Counted from the first letter of the stretch, positions 1 through 10,030 are shown. The stretch is DNA of 64,000 nucleotides from Acidipila sp. EB88 (GCF_003858395.1 NZ_QWEV01000005.1:2170001-2234000), one strand, 5' to 3'. A program made the numbers and translations. The notes: generated from the letters alone by a model not told the origin.

Positions 1-2
1 CC

Positions 3-455
3 GGCAGAAAACCAGCCCTTGCTGCCTCTGGCCCCAAGCTGAGCGAAGCCGAGCGCGAGCTGCTGCGGGCGGCGGCAGCCGAGACCCACTCACCGGCGTT
101 TCTTGCCGTGGCCGCGGCACTCGACGGTCGGCCGGAGCACTTCGCGGCCTTGGCGGCGGTGGAAACCCTGCGCCTGTTGCGACATCGCCCCGCAGGCGGG
201 GATGCCCTGCAGTCCTTGCCGGAAGGCCCGGAGAAGACGCTGCTGGCCGAGGTGCTGTTTGCCGAGGGCCAGCAGCCGATCGAGCTGGGCAGCGCCGAGG
301 CCGCGTTGCGCTCAATCGAGTGCAGCGCGCTCGAGCGGGAACAGCGATCGGTACGGGTCGCCCTCGCCGACGCCGAACGCCGCAACGATGAGGAACAGAT
401 CCTGCTGCTGATGGCGCGCAAGCAGCAGCTGGAACGCTCGTTGCGCGCGCTGTAG
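3..455 (+). CDS. dnaG: DNA primase DnaG, C-terminal fragment (cut by window start)
   Basis: The reading frame is open from the first bases of the window to a TAG at 453-455, so only about the last 150 residues are present. What is visible is an Ala/Leu/Glu-rich helical segment ending in LMARKQQLERSLRAL. That resembles the C-terminal helical tail of bacterial primases, where a charged helix ends in a K-x-x-L-E-x-x-L-R-x-L pattern. No catalytic TOPRIM or zinc motif lies inside the window, so the call rests on this tail and on position: the gene runs directly into rpoD, the common dnaG-rpoD macromolecular-synthesis arrangement. Primase makes the RNA primers for replication forks. Confidence 0.7.
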   Translation, partial: GRKPALAASGPKLSEAERELLRAAAAETHSPAFLAVAAALDGRPEHFAALAAVETLRLLRHRPAGGDALQSLPEGPEKTLLAEVLFAEGQQPIELGSAEAALRSIECSALEREQRSVRVALADAERRNDEEQILLLMARKQQLERSLRAL

Positions 456-763
456 TGCTGCGGCCTTTCATGACGCGTCAAAGATAAACAGCGGCATAGA
501 GAAACGAATTCCCCGCGGCGACATCTATACATACAGCGGATGGACCGTGCAGCTTCAATCACCGGTGAGAGCCGGGCATCGGGGCGACCGCCTTGGTGTT
601 ACCAAAAGCTGCTATTCTGGAGGTCTTGGGCTACGCTGTGCCGGCCTGCGCTCCCCTCTGAGGGACGCCTAGATTGGCCCCTTCCTGTGAGAAGCTGCGA
701 CAGCTAAATACCAGACATCTGGAAACGTCCGAAATTTTTGCTGGAGAGACGACTCGCTTGGCC
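456..763 (+). other. dnaG-rpoD intergenic region
   Basis: About 308 bases separate the dnaG stop from the chosen rpoD ATG. I see no further gene. The frame of rpoD stays open upstream to a TTG at 674, but the extra 30 residues look unlike a sigma factor. The only Shine-Dalgarno-like run (GGAGA, 743-747) serves a start near 758-764. The region probably holds the rpoD promoter, but no hexamer pair with good spacing stood out. Confidence 0.4.
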
Positions 764-2446
<1,683 letters not shown>

Positions 2447-2464
2447 GCGTTGCAACGCAGTGAG

Positions 2465-2492
2465 AAAGGCCACCCTCGGGGTGGCCTTTCTT
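2465..2492. terminator. Bidirectional Rho-independent terminator after rpoD
   Basis: An 11-bp perfect stem (2465-2475 with 2479-2489) closes a 3-base loop. A-rich and T-rich flanks on the two sides let it work in both directions. It sits between convergent rpoD and the minus-strand gene at 2539-2868. Confidence 0.9.
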
Positions 2493-2538
2493 GTGCGGTG
2501 GCTTCGTTTGTCGATACTTGCTTGATCGACGCCTGCTC

Positions 2539-2868
2539 TCAGGACACGCGTCGCTGAGCGACATTGTGCGGGAACGTCAGAGGTGCCGAGCGCTGCCGCG
2601 TGCTGCGAAGCGGGGCGCCGCCCAGCAGTGCTGCCGCCGAGGTGTGCAGCGGTCCATCCCACGCCGGAACGGTGAAGGCGTCGCCTGGATGCGCGGTTGC
2701 GAGAGGATCGATGCGATGGTGCTCCATAAGCGCGGCGCGCACGTCTTCAAGAGCTTCAGCGCACTCTGCCTTGCAGGGGCGCGCGTAATACAGAACATAC
2801 CTTTGTGAGCAACAGGGGCACTGCACATCGCAGAGCGTTTCAGCCGTAACCATGCAAAGAACTTGCAT
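2539..2868 (-). CDS. Small cysteine-rich hypothetical protein (CPCC motif)
   Basis: This 109-residue protein has no family I can name. The N-terminal third is rich in cysteine (C5, C13, CPCC at 17-20, C32, C36) and could bind a metal. It is followed by a helical acidic stretch and a conserved-looking HPGDAFTVPAWDGP segment. The start ATG at 2868 is chosen because AAGGAG lies 5 bases upstream, a near-ideal Shine-Dalgarno; an ATG further upstream lacks one. The gene is convergent with rpoD and shares its terminator, and a promoter candidate lies 90-120 bases upstream. That the ORF is real is supported by the ribosome-binding site and the non-random composition. The function is unknown. Confidence 0.62.
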   Translation of the reverse strand: MQVLCMVTAETLCDVQCPCCSQRYVLYYARPCKAECAEALEDVRAALMEHHRIDPLATAHPGDAFTVPAWDGPLHTSAAALLGGAPLRSTRQRSAPLTFPHNVAQRRVS

Positions 2869-3221
2869 TCTGGCTCCTTCTTCGGGGTAAGTGAAATGCA
2901 CACTTATGGTTTGAACTCAGCAGGGAGGCGGGGGTGCTCCCGCCTGATCTATCCCCGAATATAGCGCCAGCTTCTCTATGGTTGGCAATGCCTTTCTGCA
3001 GTTTTTTGCGAGGTAGCGCAGGTCTGGTGCAGGGGTTGTGCAGGCATGGGGATGCGCTCAAGGTGGGGCCGCGATGAACCGCAAATCTTTTCAGCTTTCT
3101 CCCACTTCGGGCATTTGAAGGAGCGCAGGTTTCGTCCTGAAACAGGGCAAAAAACGGCATGGCGATTGTGCGCGAAAGGCAGGTCTTACCGCCGCATGAT
3201 GCTGCACAGGAGATACACGCC
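2869..3221. other. Divergent intergenic region
   Basis: These 353 bases separate two divergent genes. Apart from the minus-strand promoter candidate I see no gene. The plus-strand lipoprotein gene must have its promoter here, but no clear hexamer pair was found. The reading frame of the lipoprotein extends upstream to 3159 without a ribosome-binding site. Confidence 0.4.
2958..2988 (-). promoter_or_regulatory. Candidate sigma70 promoter for the small Cys-rich gene
   Basis: On the minus strand TTGCCA (2988-2983) is followed after 19 bases by TATATT (2963-2958). The spacing is at the long end; CTATAT gives 18. It points at the gene starting at 2868 and would give a leader of roughly 80-90 bases. 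Confidence 0.35.
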
Positions 3222-4502
3222 ATGCCGCACCTACTCACTGTGTTCGCGACTCTGTCCCGGTCCCTTCGCCGCGTAAAGCCTGTTGCCCTTGCTGCTGGAG
3301 TGCTTGCTCCGGCGCTGCTGCTGCCCATGGGTTGCTCTGTCGCGGCGAGTGGCGGCGTCTCGTCGGCTGCGCAGAAGGCCCAGGCTGGCTCGTCCACCGG
3401 TGTGATCCCGTCCAGCTTCTTCGGCATGGTGGTGAAGGCTCCGGCAGCGCAGCCCGGAGTGGCTACGGGCGCGCGCCGGCTCTGGGACTCCGGTGTCACC
3501 TGGGCGGCGCTGGAGCCGGCGCGCGGCAGCTTTGCCTGGGCAACGCTGGATGCCGAGGTGGCCGCGGCCCAGCAGGCCGGTGCAGAAATCACGCTGTGTC
3601 TCGGGATGACGCCGCAGTGGGCTTCCTCGCGCCCGGTAATGCCCTCCGCGTACGGAGTCGGCGCGACCGCCATGCCGGCCAGCCTTGCGGACTGGGATAC
3701 CTACGTGGGGGCCGTGGCCACCCGTTACAGCGGGCGCATTCGGGCGTACGAAGTGTGGAACGCTCCCGAGACCCCGGCGTACTGGTCCGGAGCGCCTGCG
3801 CAGATGGGCGAGAACATGTCGGTGCTGGCGGCCCATGCAGCTGCGGCCGTGCATAGCGCGGACTCTGCGGCGCTGGTGGTCTCGCCGGCCCTCTCGCCGA
3901 CCGGGCTGGCGGCATTTCTGATGGCCGGGGGCGGTACCTCGGTAGATGTTGTCGGAAGCACCCTGGCAAGTACCTCCGGCAGCGGTCCCGAGGATGCTGC
4001 CGCCACAATCCAGGCACTGCGGAGCGTAATGGCAGGCACCAGCGTCGACGGGTCGCCTTTGTGGAACGACCAGGGCGCGTGGGTGCTGCCCCAGGGCGGC
4101 CTGTCGAGCCAGGTGCAAGCCGCCTACGTGGCGCGCGCCCTGATCCTGAATGCTGCTTACGGCGTGCAGCGCATGCACTGGTATGCGTGGGATGACAGCA
4201 ATGCGGGCGACCTCGCGCTGACCGGCGCCTCGCACCAGCCGACCGAGTCTGCCGCGGCATTTGCCAGCGCTGAAAGCTGGCTGGTGGGCGCGCAGATGAA
4301 TGGTTGCGCAGCCACTGCCTCAGGCGTCTGGACGTGCCAGCTGGTGCGTGCCGGCAGGACCGAGTGGGTGCTCTGGTCGGTGAATGGCTCGGTGGCGAGC
4401 AGCAGCCTGGGTGCATCCACAAGCACCGACCTGGAAGGCAACATCACCAACATCGCCGGGGGCAATGTCACGGTTGAGGCAAGCCCCATGCTGCTGCAAT
4501 GA
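3222..4502 (+). CDS. Secreted glycoside-hydrolase-fold protein, catalytic residues apparently lost
   Basis: This 426-residue protein begins with a signal peptide (two Arg-rich turns, then a hydrophobic core) ending in LPMGC. C38 is a likely but imperfect lipoprotein cysteine. The body reads like a clan GH-A TIM barrel (GH39/GH5-like): GARRLWDSGVTWAALEPARG near residue 85, a YxVWN strand at 177-180 and a PLWNDQGAW strand near 280. In active relatives the first strand reads WNEP, with Glu as acid/base, and the second reads WNTE, with Glu as nucleophile. Here the residues are A181 and Q284, so it is probably not a classical retaining glycosidase. Start ATG 3222 has AGGAG 8-9 bases upstream. The neighbours give no pathway hint. 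Confidence 0.7.
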   Translation: MPHLLTVFATLSRSLRRVKPVALAAGVLAPALLLPMGCSVAASGGVSSAAQKAQAGSSTGVIPSSFFGMVVKAPAAQPGVATGARRLWDSGVTWAALEPARGSFAWATLDAEVAAAQQAGAEITLCLGMTPQWASSRPVMPSAYGVGATAMPASLADWDTYVGAVATRYSGRIRAYEVWNAPETPAYWSGAPAQMGENMSVLAAHAAAAVHSADSAALVVSPALSPTGLAAFLMAGGGTSVDVVGSTLASTSGSGPEDAAATIQALRSVMAGTSVDGSPLWNDQGAWVLPQGGLSSQVQAAYVARALILNAAYGVQRMHWYAWDDSNAGDLALTGASHQPTESAAAFASAESWLVGAQMNGCAATASGVWTCQLVRAGRTEWVLWSVNGSVASSSLGASTSTDLEGNITNIAGGNVTVEASPMLLQ

Positions 4503-4556
4503 GTCGGTGTCGCGCGCCAATTCAGCCATGCGGGCGATCGAGGGGCTGCCACTGGG

Positions 4557-6650
4557 TCACTCCCCACGCGGGGTGCGTTGCGCGACGCGCTCCCTGGAAG
4601 CTGGGCGCGTCTGCGTAGGGCTGCGCGCATAAATATCTTCAAGCCGCCGGTTCTTGCCTTCCTGTCCATGGAGGACGTGAAGCGCGGCGTCCAGGGTAGT
4701 CGCCACCGTGTCGCGCTCTCGGATCATCCCAAAGCGGCTGCGCAGCAGGTCGGCTTCACCCTGGCTGCACCACATGCCGACCAAGATCGGGTTCTTGGGA
4801 AGTGCAGCACGCAGCCTTTGATAGAGGGCCTGCGCATCGGCGAACGCAAACGGCGGCAGGGCGGAGATGAAGAGGCTCGTCTGCGGCTCCGACGCGAAAC
4901 GGGCCAGCAGCTCCGGGGTGAGCGCCGAAGAGGGCAGCAGCAGGGTCTTGTGGCCCGCGGCTTCCAGGATCTGCGCGAGCATGGTTGCGGCAATCTCGTC
5001 AGCCTGGTCACTGGCCGGGATGCAGACGACCGGGCAGCAACTCTGCTCGCGCAGCGCCTGCGCCAGCGAGGCATCCGCTGCCCCGGAGAGCGGCAGTGCG
5101 GAGGCGGCTGCGCCCGGTGTCTTGATGGAATAGGTTGTCAGCTCCGAGACCAGCTCAGCCACACTTTGCATAAAGAACGAGGCACGATCCTCACGAAGAA
5201 CGCCCTTGTGCCGGTCGTTTTCCGCCAGGGCGATCGCGGGTAGCAGTACGGTGTCATACAGTTCGAGCGGCGTACGCTGCTCCGCGCCGTTCGAGCCGGC
5301 GCCGCGGCCCGGGTTGCGCTGCGCCAGAAAGCGTTCCGCGACATTGTGTGCCTCGACATTGTCGAAGGCCAGCATACGCTCGTAAAAACGGGCCTCCGGC
5401 GCAAGCTCTGCATCGTCGCCCAGCAGGATGTGCAGGAACGACATCTGCGGCATGGTGCGGCCGATCACGATCAGGCACACAGTCAGAGGCGTGGATAGTG
5501 CCAGTCCGGGCCAGCCCCAAAGCAGTGTCCACACAATCGCCATGGCCACCAGCGCAAGCTCGGAGATGCCGGTATGCGCACCGTACAGCCAAGGTTCGAG
5601 GAAGTTCGACACCAGGATCTCAAGCAGGCCGATCAGGGCAATCGTGCAGAGCGACTGCCACCAGGTCGGGAAGTAGATCAGGGCGAAGATCGCCGGCAGG
5701 CTGCCACCCACCAGCGGACCGATGTAGGGCACGGTACGTAGCAGCGCCAGCAGTGCGCCCCACAGAAACGCATAAGGCACCCCGATTGCATAGAGCCCGC
5801 CGGCGAAGACGATGCCGAAGCCGGTGTTCACTGCAACGTTGGCTATCAGGTAGCGGGAGATGCGGGCTGCGGCATCATCGAGCGCATGCGAAACAAGGTT
5901 GAGTCGGCCCATCCCGGCAAGCAGAAGCAGGCGGTTCCGCAGGTCTTCCCGCTTGATCAGCATGTAGATCGTGAAGATCAGCACCATGCCGGCGGTACCA
6001 AGCGGGCCGGCCACGGGCCGCAGCACTTGGCCCAGGTAAGCAGACTCGGATGCCGGCGTCTGGACGATCACGACCGGCACCGGCGGGTCGGCTGCGTGGC
6101 CAGTGGAGGCTGCCTTGCGCGCAGCCTCTCGTCCGGCGGCGCTACGCGCGCGCGCGGTGGCCGTGTTGGTCAGGGAACGCTGCTGCGCATCCTGCTGTTC
6201 CGGGTTGGAAGAAAACTCGTGCGACAGGCCTTCCATGCTGACCAGCGCCTGGCCAAGCGCACTCTGCGCGGGAACATGGGTCTTGTCGAGCTTGGCGCGG
6301 ATGTTGGGCGCATGGCTAGGAAGATCGTTCACCACGGTGAGGAGCTGGCCAGCCACAAGCCAGACGATGCCTGCCACCATGGCGGTCGCGGCAAAGATCA
6401 CCAGCAGCACCGAGACCGTGCGCCGGAGGCGAATGGCCTCTAGGCGGGAGACCAGGGGCGCCAGCAGAAAGCTGAAAGTCAGTGCAAGGGCCAGCGGAAT
6501 CAGGAGGGGACGTGCGAAATAAAATACGGCGAGCAGCAGCCCGAGCAGCAGGATGGGCTCTCGCGTGAAGATGCTGCTTTCCTGGAGGGTCTGCCGCTTG
6601 GTGCGTTCGGGCGGCGGTGTTCGAGTTTGCATCCGCAGTGGTAGATGCAT
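4557..6650 (-). CDS. AI-2E family permease with C-terminal cobalamin-binding-like domain
   Basis: This 697-residue inner-membrane protein starts with a cytoplasmic tail, then the AI-2E/YdiK-type permease fold: two close membrane helices near residues 30-85, a long charged and Ala-rich loop (about 110-200), and a cluster of helices to about 400, including the family-typical LLRTVPYIGPLVGG. The last 300 residues are soluble. Residues 540-640 (PVVCIPASDQADEIAATMLA ... EAAGHKTLLLP) resemble the Rossmann-like B12-binding fold, but the cobalamin-ligating DxHxxG is absent. Family members move small molecules or ions; the name does not prove autoinducer-2 transport. The start is uncertain: ATG 6650 or ATG 6632, neither with a strong ribosome-binding site. 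Confidence 0.8.
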   Translation of the reverse strand: MHLPLRMQTRTPPPERTKRQTLQESSIFTREPILLLGLLLAVFYFARPLLIPLALALTFSFLLAPLVSRLEAIRLRRTVSVLLVIFAATAMVAGIVWLVAGQLLTVVNDLPSHAPNIRAKLDKTHVPAQSALGQALVSMEGLSHEFSSNPEQQDAQQRSLTNTATARARSAAGREAARKAASTGHAADPPVPVVIVQTPASESAYLGQVLRPVAGPLGTAGMVLIFTIYMLIKREDLRNRLLLLAGMGRLNLVSHALDDAAARISRYLIANVAVNTGFGIVFAGGLYAIGVPYAFLWGALLALLRTVPYIGPLVGGSLPAIFALIYFPTWWQSLCTIALIGLLEILVSNFLEPWLYGAHTGISELALVAMAIVWTLLWGWPGLALSTPLTVCLIVIGRTMPQMSFLHILLGDDAELAPEARFYERMLAFDNVEAHNVAERFLAQRNPGRGAGSNGAEQRTPLELYDTVLLPAIALAENDRHKGVLREDRASFFMQSVAELVSELTTYSIKTPGAAASALPLSGAADASLAQALREQSCCPVVCIPASDQADEIAATMLAQILEAAGHKTLLLPSSALTPELLARFASEPQTSLFISALPPFAFADAQALYQRLRAALPKNPILVGMWCSQGEADLLRSRFGMIRERDTVATTLDAALHVLHGQEGKNRRLEDIYARSPTQTRPASRERVAQRTPRGE

Positions 6651-6753
6651 GGGGCGACTCGCGAGAAGAAAATCCCGGGCGCGAAAAGCAACTTTAGGGT
6701 GACCGTGGGAAAGTCGGGGCGAGCGCTTCGGGGCAGGCTGAGGCTCGTCGTGT

Positions 6754-6790
6754 GTTCGCGCCCGGCTCCTGTACAGAGCCAGGCGCGAAC
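6754..6790. terminator. Hairpin downstream of the 6801-7748 gene
   Basis: Nine bp (6754-6762 with 6782-6790), plus five inner bp across one mismatch, form a long GC-rich stem. No T-run follows on the minus strand, so it may be a weak terminator or an RNA-stabilising hairpin. Confidence 0.45.
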
Positions 6791-6800
6791 CGCCTGAACA

Positions 6801-7748
6801 CTACATATTGGTGTGTCCACCGCGCATCGATTCGTTGAAGGCGGGCTTGATGCTGTTAAGTGCTACTTCCAGCGCGGCGCGGTATTCAGGCTCGCGGGCT
6901 GCGAGCGCCGCGGTGGCGACTGCGAATCCTGACCCATCGGCAAGCGAAACCAGTCCGGCCTGCTGCAGCTTTGCGGCGTCCTGCTGCAGCTGCTCCTCGG
7001 TAGTGTTCAGGTACTGCGCATCGCGGGGATCCGCAAGCCACACTGGAGCATTGGGCCCGATCGCCGCCGAAAGCCAGAAAGCCTTGCGCGTCAGGAACTC
7101 CAGGCGTTGCTCTTCCGAAGTGTCCGTGAACAGGAACTTCTTCTGCCAGCGGCTGTAGTAGCGCGTGGTCACGGCAACCGGTTGGCGGTTGCCGCTCTTC
7201 AGCAGCTCGAGCTGGCTGTAGTCAAAGGTCTTGCGAATCGCGTTGTAGATGAAGTCTTCCGCGTACGGCTGCTCGAGCGCATCCACGATCTCGGCAAAGG
7301 TCACGGTCATGCTGGCCGAGATCTTGGCGTGCAACGGGCTGCCGGTACCGTCCGCGAGCCACGTCACGCCATGCACGATCAGCGTATCGGCGCCGGAGGT
7401 GGAGCGATGGAACGGCCACTGGAAGCCGGTGAAGCGCAGCGGAAGCCCGCTCATGGTGACGTATGTCTCAGGCTGCGCCGTGCGCAGGCGTCGTGCCACA
7501 TCGTGCAGATGGCGGTTCAGACCGGCGCGCAGATTGCCGGCGGCCGGGTCAAAGCCGTCGGAAAGTTCCAGGTACAGGGGCGCAACGGAGAACTCCTGCC
7601 CGGCGGCGTCGGCAGCCTGAAACGAGAGACGCGCGGTGGGCTTGCCGTGGAAATCGGTGCCTGCGACCACGCCGGCGGGAGTAAGGCCGGCTTCGCGGGC
7701 GGATTCAACAAGCGCATTGCCGGTAGATGTCTGGAGATCGATGCTCAT
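6801..7748 (-). CDS. Hypothetical protein, 315 aa
   Basis: I do not recognise a family. The protein is soluble in appearance, with no signal peptide or membrane segment and mixed alpha/beta composition. Recognisable stretches are LPLRFTGFQWPFHRSTSGAD, a segment that looks like a strand-rich core near residues 100-130, and a C-terminal half that is helical with many Ala, Leu and Gln. ATG 7748 begins MSIDLQTSTG; the ribosome-binding site is weak (CCAGGA well upstream). It lies between the AI-2E permease and the YhiN-like flavoprotein, all on the minus strand, separated by 150-195 bases on each side, so co-transcription is possible but not shown. Length and codon use fit a real gene. Confidence 0.75.
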   Translation of the reverse strand: MSIDLQTSTGNALVESAREAGLTPAGVVAGTDFHGKPTARLSFQAADAAGQEFSVAPLYLELSDGFDPAAGNLRAGLNRHLHDVARRLRTAQPETYVTMSGLPLRFTGFQWPFHRSTSGADTLIVHGVTWLADGTGSPLHAKISASMTVTFAEIVDALEQPYAEDFIYNAIRKTFDYSQLELLKSGNRQPVAVTTRYYSRWQKKFLFTDTSEEQRLEFLTRKAFWLSAAIGPNAPVWLADPRDAQYLNTTEEQLQQDAAKLQQAGLVSLADGSGFAVATAALAAREPEYRAALEVALNSIKPAFNESMRGGHTNM

Positions 7749-7943
7749 GGTGTGGGTGTCGGTCCTGGGTAAGGGATTCTTGATCGCAGCGAAGTCTGAG
7801 GCGCTCGCGCGGACAAAAGTCGGCGCGCGGAGCGAACACGTTCAGTGTATCGCGGCTACAAGGGGGAGTTACCGCAAGCACCGCGCAAGCCCTGGCCCCA
7901 GTTGGTCTTATTTGTGTGTCAACGGAACGGCAGCCGCAATTGC

Positions 7944-9185
7944 TCAAGAGACGAGGCGAGGCTGTGCCAGTCGTTTCGATGACTCGGGCGACTTCCCTGG
8001 GGCTGCAATACTGCTTGCCGCCGCCGCTGCGGATGCCCATGCCCACTGGAAGTTGTAACCACCCAAGTGCCCGGTGACGTCGACGACCTCTCCGATGCAG
8101 TAGAGCCCTGGTACGCGGCGCGCTTCCAGCGTCTGCGCGTGCAGGTCGCGGGTCGAGATGCCGCCCGCTGTAACTTCAGCCTTGGCGTAGCCTTCCGTGC
8201 CGCCTGGCGTTACCGGCCACTGGTGCAGGCGGTGCTCTGCTGCCATCAACGCATCGTTGGTCCACGCAGCCGGCGGCGCAAGGCGCAGGAGGCGTTCCGC
8301 CAGGCGGCGCGGCAGCACTGCCGCCCAGGCTGCCAGGGCTGCTCCTTCGTCGCGTCGCGCGTTGGCGCGCAGCAGGGGGGCGGTCACCAGCTGGTTCGGT
8401 GCCAGGTCGATATTCAGCGTGTACCCCGGGCGCCAGTAGGAGGAGATCTGCAGGATCGAAGGACCGCTCAGGCCGCGATGCGTAATTAGAAGCTTGTCGC
8501 GGAACGTCGTGGTCTCAGGGCGCTTCTTGCCCTGCTGTACCGAGATGGTGACCTCTGTTTCAGCGGCAACCCCGCTGAGCCCCTCGAAGTGGGCGGCGTC
8601 TTCAGCATCGAAAGTAAGCGGCACCAGCGCCGCGCGGGTGGGCACAACGCTGAGGCCAAACTGTCTGGCCAGATCGTAGCCCAATCCGGTTGCGCCGAGC
8701 TTGGGGATCGACAGGCCGCCGGTAGCGATTACCAGATGGGTGGTTGCCACGATGAACTCTGTACCGGTGCGCAGCAGGCGCACCAGAAAGCCGTCAGCTG
8801 TCTGGGTAACCTGACGCACGGTGGTCTGCAGGCTCAGCTCTGCTCCCTCAGCCTCGGCCAGCAGCATCGATACCAGCTGACGCGCCGAACCATCGCAGAA
8901 GAGTTGTCCGGGAGCCTTGGCATGGTGGCCAATGCCGTACCGATCGACCAGTTCCACGAACTGGTGAGGCGTGTAGCGAGCCAGGGCGGACTTCGCGAAG
9001 TGCGGGTTCTCGGAGAGAAAGTTCTCCGGTCCGGTGTTGAGATTGGTGAAGTTCGCCCTCCCTCCGCCGGAGATCAGGATCTTGCGTCCAGCTTCGGGAG
9101 CATGGTCGACCACCAGGACCCGGAGTCCCTGTTTCACCAGCAGTCCCGTGCAGAAAAGACCGGCGGCTCCAGCGCCGAGAACCAC
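7944..9185 (-). CDS. NAD(P)/FAD-dependent oxidoreductase, HI0933/YhiN family
   Basis: The 413-residue protein has the FAD dinucleotide-binding start VLGAGAAGLFCTGL, the family-specific GRKILISGGGRANFTN near residue 35, a second GATG-like segment, and a C-terminal GEVVDVTGHLGGYNFQWAWA that binds the FAD ring. The physiological substrate of this flavoprotein family is not settled. The annotated GTG start at 9185 falls inside the first beta strand. The codons just upstream, still in frame, spell AEISAKYDA and match the usual N-terminus, but no ATG, GTG or TTG precedes them in that frame. A mutated or non-standard start (for example ATC) or a sequence error is possible. Confidence 0.88.
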   Translation of the reverse strand: MVLGAGAAGLFCTGLLVKQGLRVLVVDHAPEAGRKILISGGGRANFTNLNTGPENFLSENPHFAKSALARYTPHQFVELVDRYGIGHHAKAPGQLFCDGSARQLVSMLLAEAEGAELSLQTTVRQVTQTADGFLVRLLRTGTEFIVATTHLVIATGGLSIPKLGATGLGYDLARQFGLSVVPTRAALVPLTFDAEDAAHFEGLSGVAAETEVTISVQQGKKRPETTTFRDKLLITHRGLSGPSILQISSYWRPGYTLNIDLAPNQLVTAPLLRANARRDEGAALAAWAAVLPRRLAERLLRLAPPAAWTNDALMAAEHRLHQWPVTPGGTEGYAKAEVTAGGISTRDLHAQTLEARRVPGLYCIGEVVDVTGHLGGYNFQWAWASAAAAASSIAAPGKSPESSKRLAQPRLVS

Positions 9186-9244
9186 TGCGTCATACTTCGC
9201 CGAGATTTCAGCGCCGGCAGGCTGGTCGCCGGCACGCCACGCGC

Positions 9245-9382
9245 TTACGGCGTCACCTCGAGCACAACAGAGCTGCTGAGGGCATGCCCGGGTGTAAAGG
9301 TATGGACCATGCGGGCCTGGGCAGAGGAAAGCAGCACGCGGCCCGGAGCGCCGGTACGGGAAAGAACAAGAGAACGCGGCAT
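9245..9382 (-). CDS. Possible 45-aa protein upstream of the flavoprotein
   Basis: A short frame from ATG 9382 to TAA encodes 45 residues starting MPRSLVLSRTGAPGRVLL and ending VVLEVTP. The reason to list it is an excellent ribosome-binding site: AAGAGGAG ends 5 bases before the ATG. It ends 60 bases before the flavoprotein GTG, so it could be a leader peptide or a small partner. No domain is recognisable. It may be spurious. Confidence 0.33.
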   Translation of the reverse strand: MPRSLVLSRTGAPGRVLLSSAQARMVHTFTPGHALSSSVVLEVTP

Positions 9383-9802
9383 CAGGACTCCTCTTGCATT
9401 CATCCTAGAAGGTTTATCGCACAGAAGGACAAAACGGATCGTATGCGTTGACCAGGGCAAAAGACGACAGACGGTATCGCTGCGGCAGGAGCCTACAAAG
9501 CTATGCGTCTGCTTGAAGCAGGATCATTCGCGCGACAGGCTCGTCTTGCCGTCCGAGAGGTCGATACGTGCGAAGGAACTTCGCCAGCTACGGGAGCCTT
9601 CGGCTTGGGAACGGCGGAAGTGTTCGATGACTGACGATGAATCCGTGTCGAAGGTACAACTCCAATTGATACCCGTTGTTCTTATGAGCTACGTGGATGG
9701 CTTCTGCCGGGGGAGTCGATCTCCGGCCCCCGCTACAGGGCGCACGAGCAAGCCACCCTGCCTACCCCATTCCCTTGCACCGACAAACGTAGAGAGGAAG
9801 TT
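9383..9802. other. Intergenic region with no convincing gene
   Basis: About 420 bases lie between the divergent small ORF and the 55-aa membrane-protein gene. Two short plus-strand frames exist (9503-9634 and 9627-9806). Both have poor ribosome-binding sites and random-looking products, so I do not call them. Promoters in both directions are expected but not identified. Confidence 0.4.
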
Positions 9803-9970
9803 ATGAAGAAGATTTTTGTAGTGCTCGGAGCCATTTTGGCCGTTGTGAGCTGGCTTACTTTCGCCGCGGGGCGCTCTGCTTCCGGACGGACCAAGGTGGC
9901 CAAGATTCCAGCAAAAGAGGCCGCGGCCATGCTGGCGGAAGCCTGGGCTGACCATCACACCCGTGCCTGA
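9803..9970 (+). CDS. Small single-span membrane protein, 55 aa
   Basis: ATG 9803 follows AGAGGAAG with 5-base spacing, a strong start. The product is MKK, then one hydrophobic helix (FVVLGAILAVVSWLTFAAG), then a basic and amphipathic tail ending EAAAMLAEAWADHHTRA. The N-terminus could act as an uncleaved signal anchor with the tail outside, or with the charged tail in the cytoplasm; topology is open. A very strong terminator begins 25 bases after the stop, so the gene seems to be a monocistronic unit. No family is recognised. It is too short for most gene finders. Confidence 0.72.
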   Translation: MKKIFVVLGAILAVVSWLTFAAGRSASGRTKVAKIPAKEAAAMLAEAWADHHTRA

Positions 9971-9991
9971 GAGCCCGGTTATGGTTCCAAC

Positions 9992-10030
9992 AAGAAAGCG
10001 GGTGTGCCTGAAGGCACACCCGCTTTTCTT
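9992..10030. terminator. Strong bidirectional terminator
   Basis: A 14-bp perfect stem (9995-10008 with 10013-10026) has a TGAA loop and T/A-rich flanks. It separates the 55-aa gene from the convergent desaturase gene. Confidence 0.92.

Noticed and set aside
592-621. rpoD promoter TTGGTG ... TATTCT
   Set aside because: The spacer between the two hexamers is only 14 bases, too short for a normal sigma70 promoter.
8589-9806. 405-codon plus-strand frame across the flavoprotein gene
   Set aside because: The opposite strand encodes a clear HI0933-family protein. The plus-strand product has no domain, and its composition is typical of a shadow frame.
9503-9806. Two short plus-strand frames (9503-9634 and 9627-9806) ahead of the 55-aa gene
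   Set aside because: Ribosome-binding sites are weak or too distant and the products look random. The ATGA overlap of the second with the 55-aa gene is noted but not enough.
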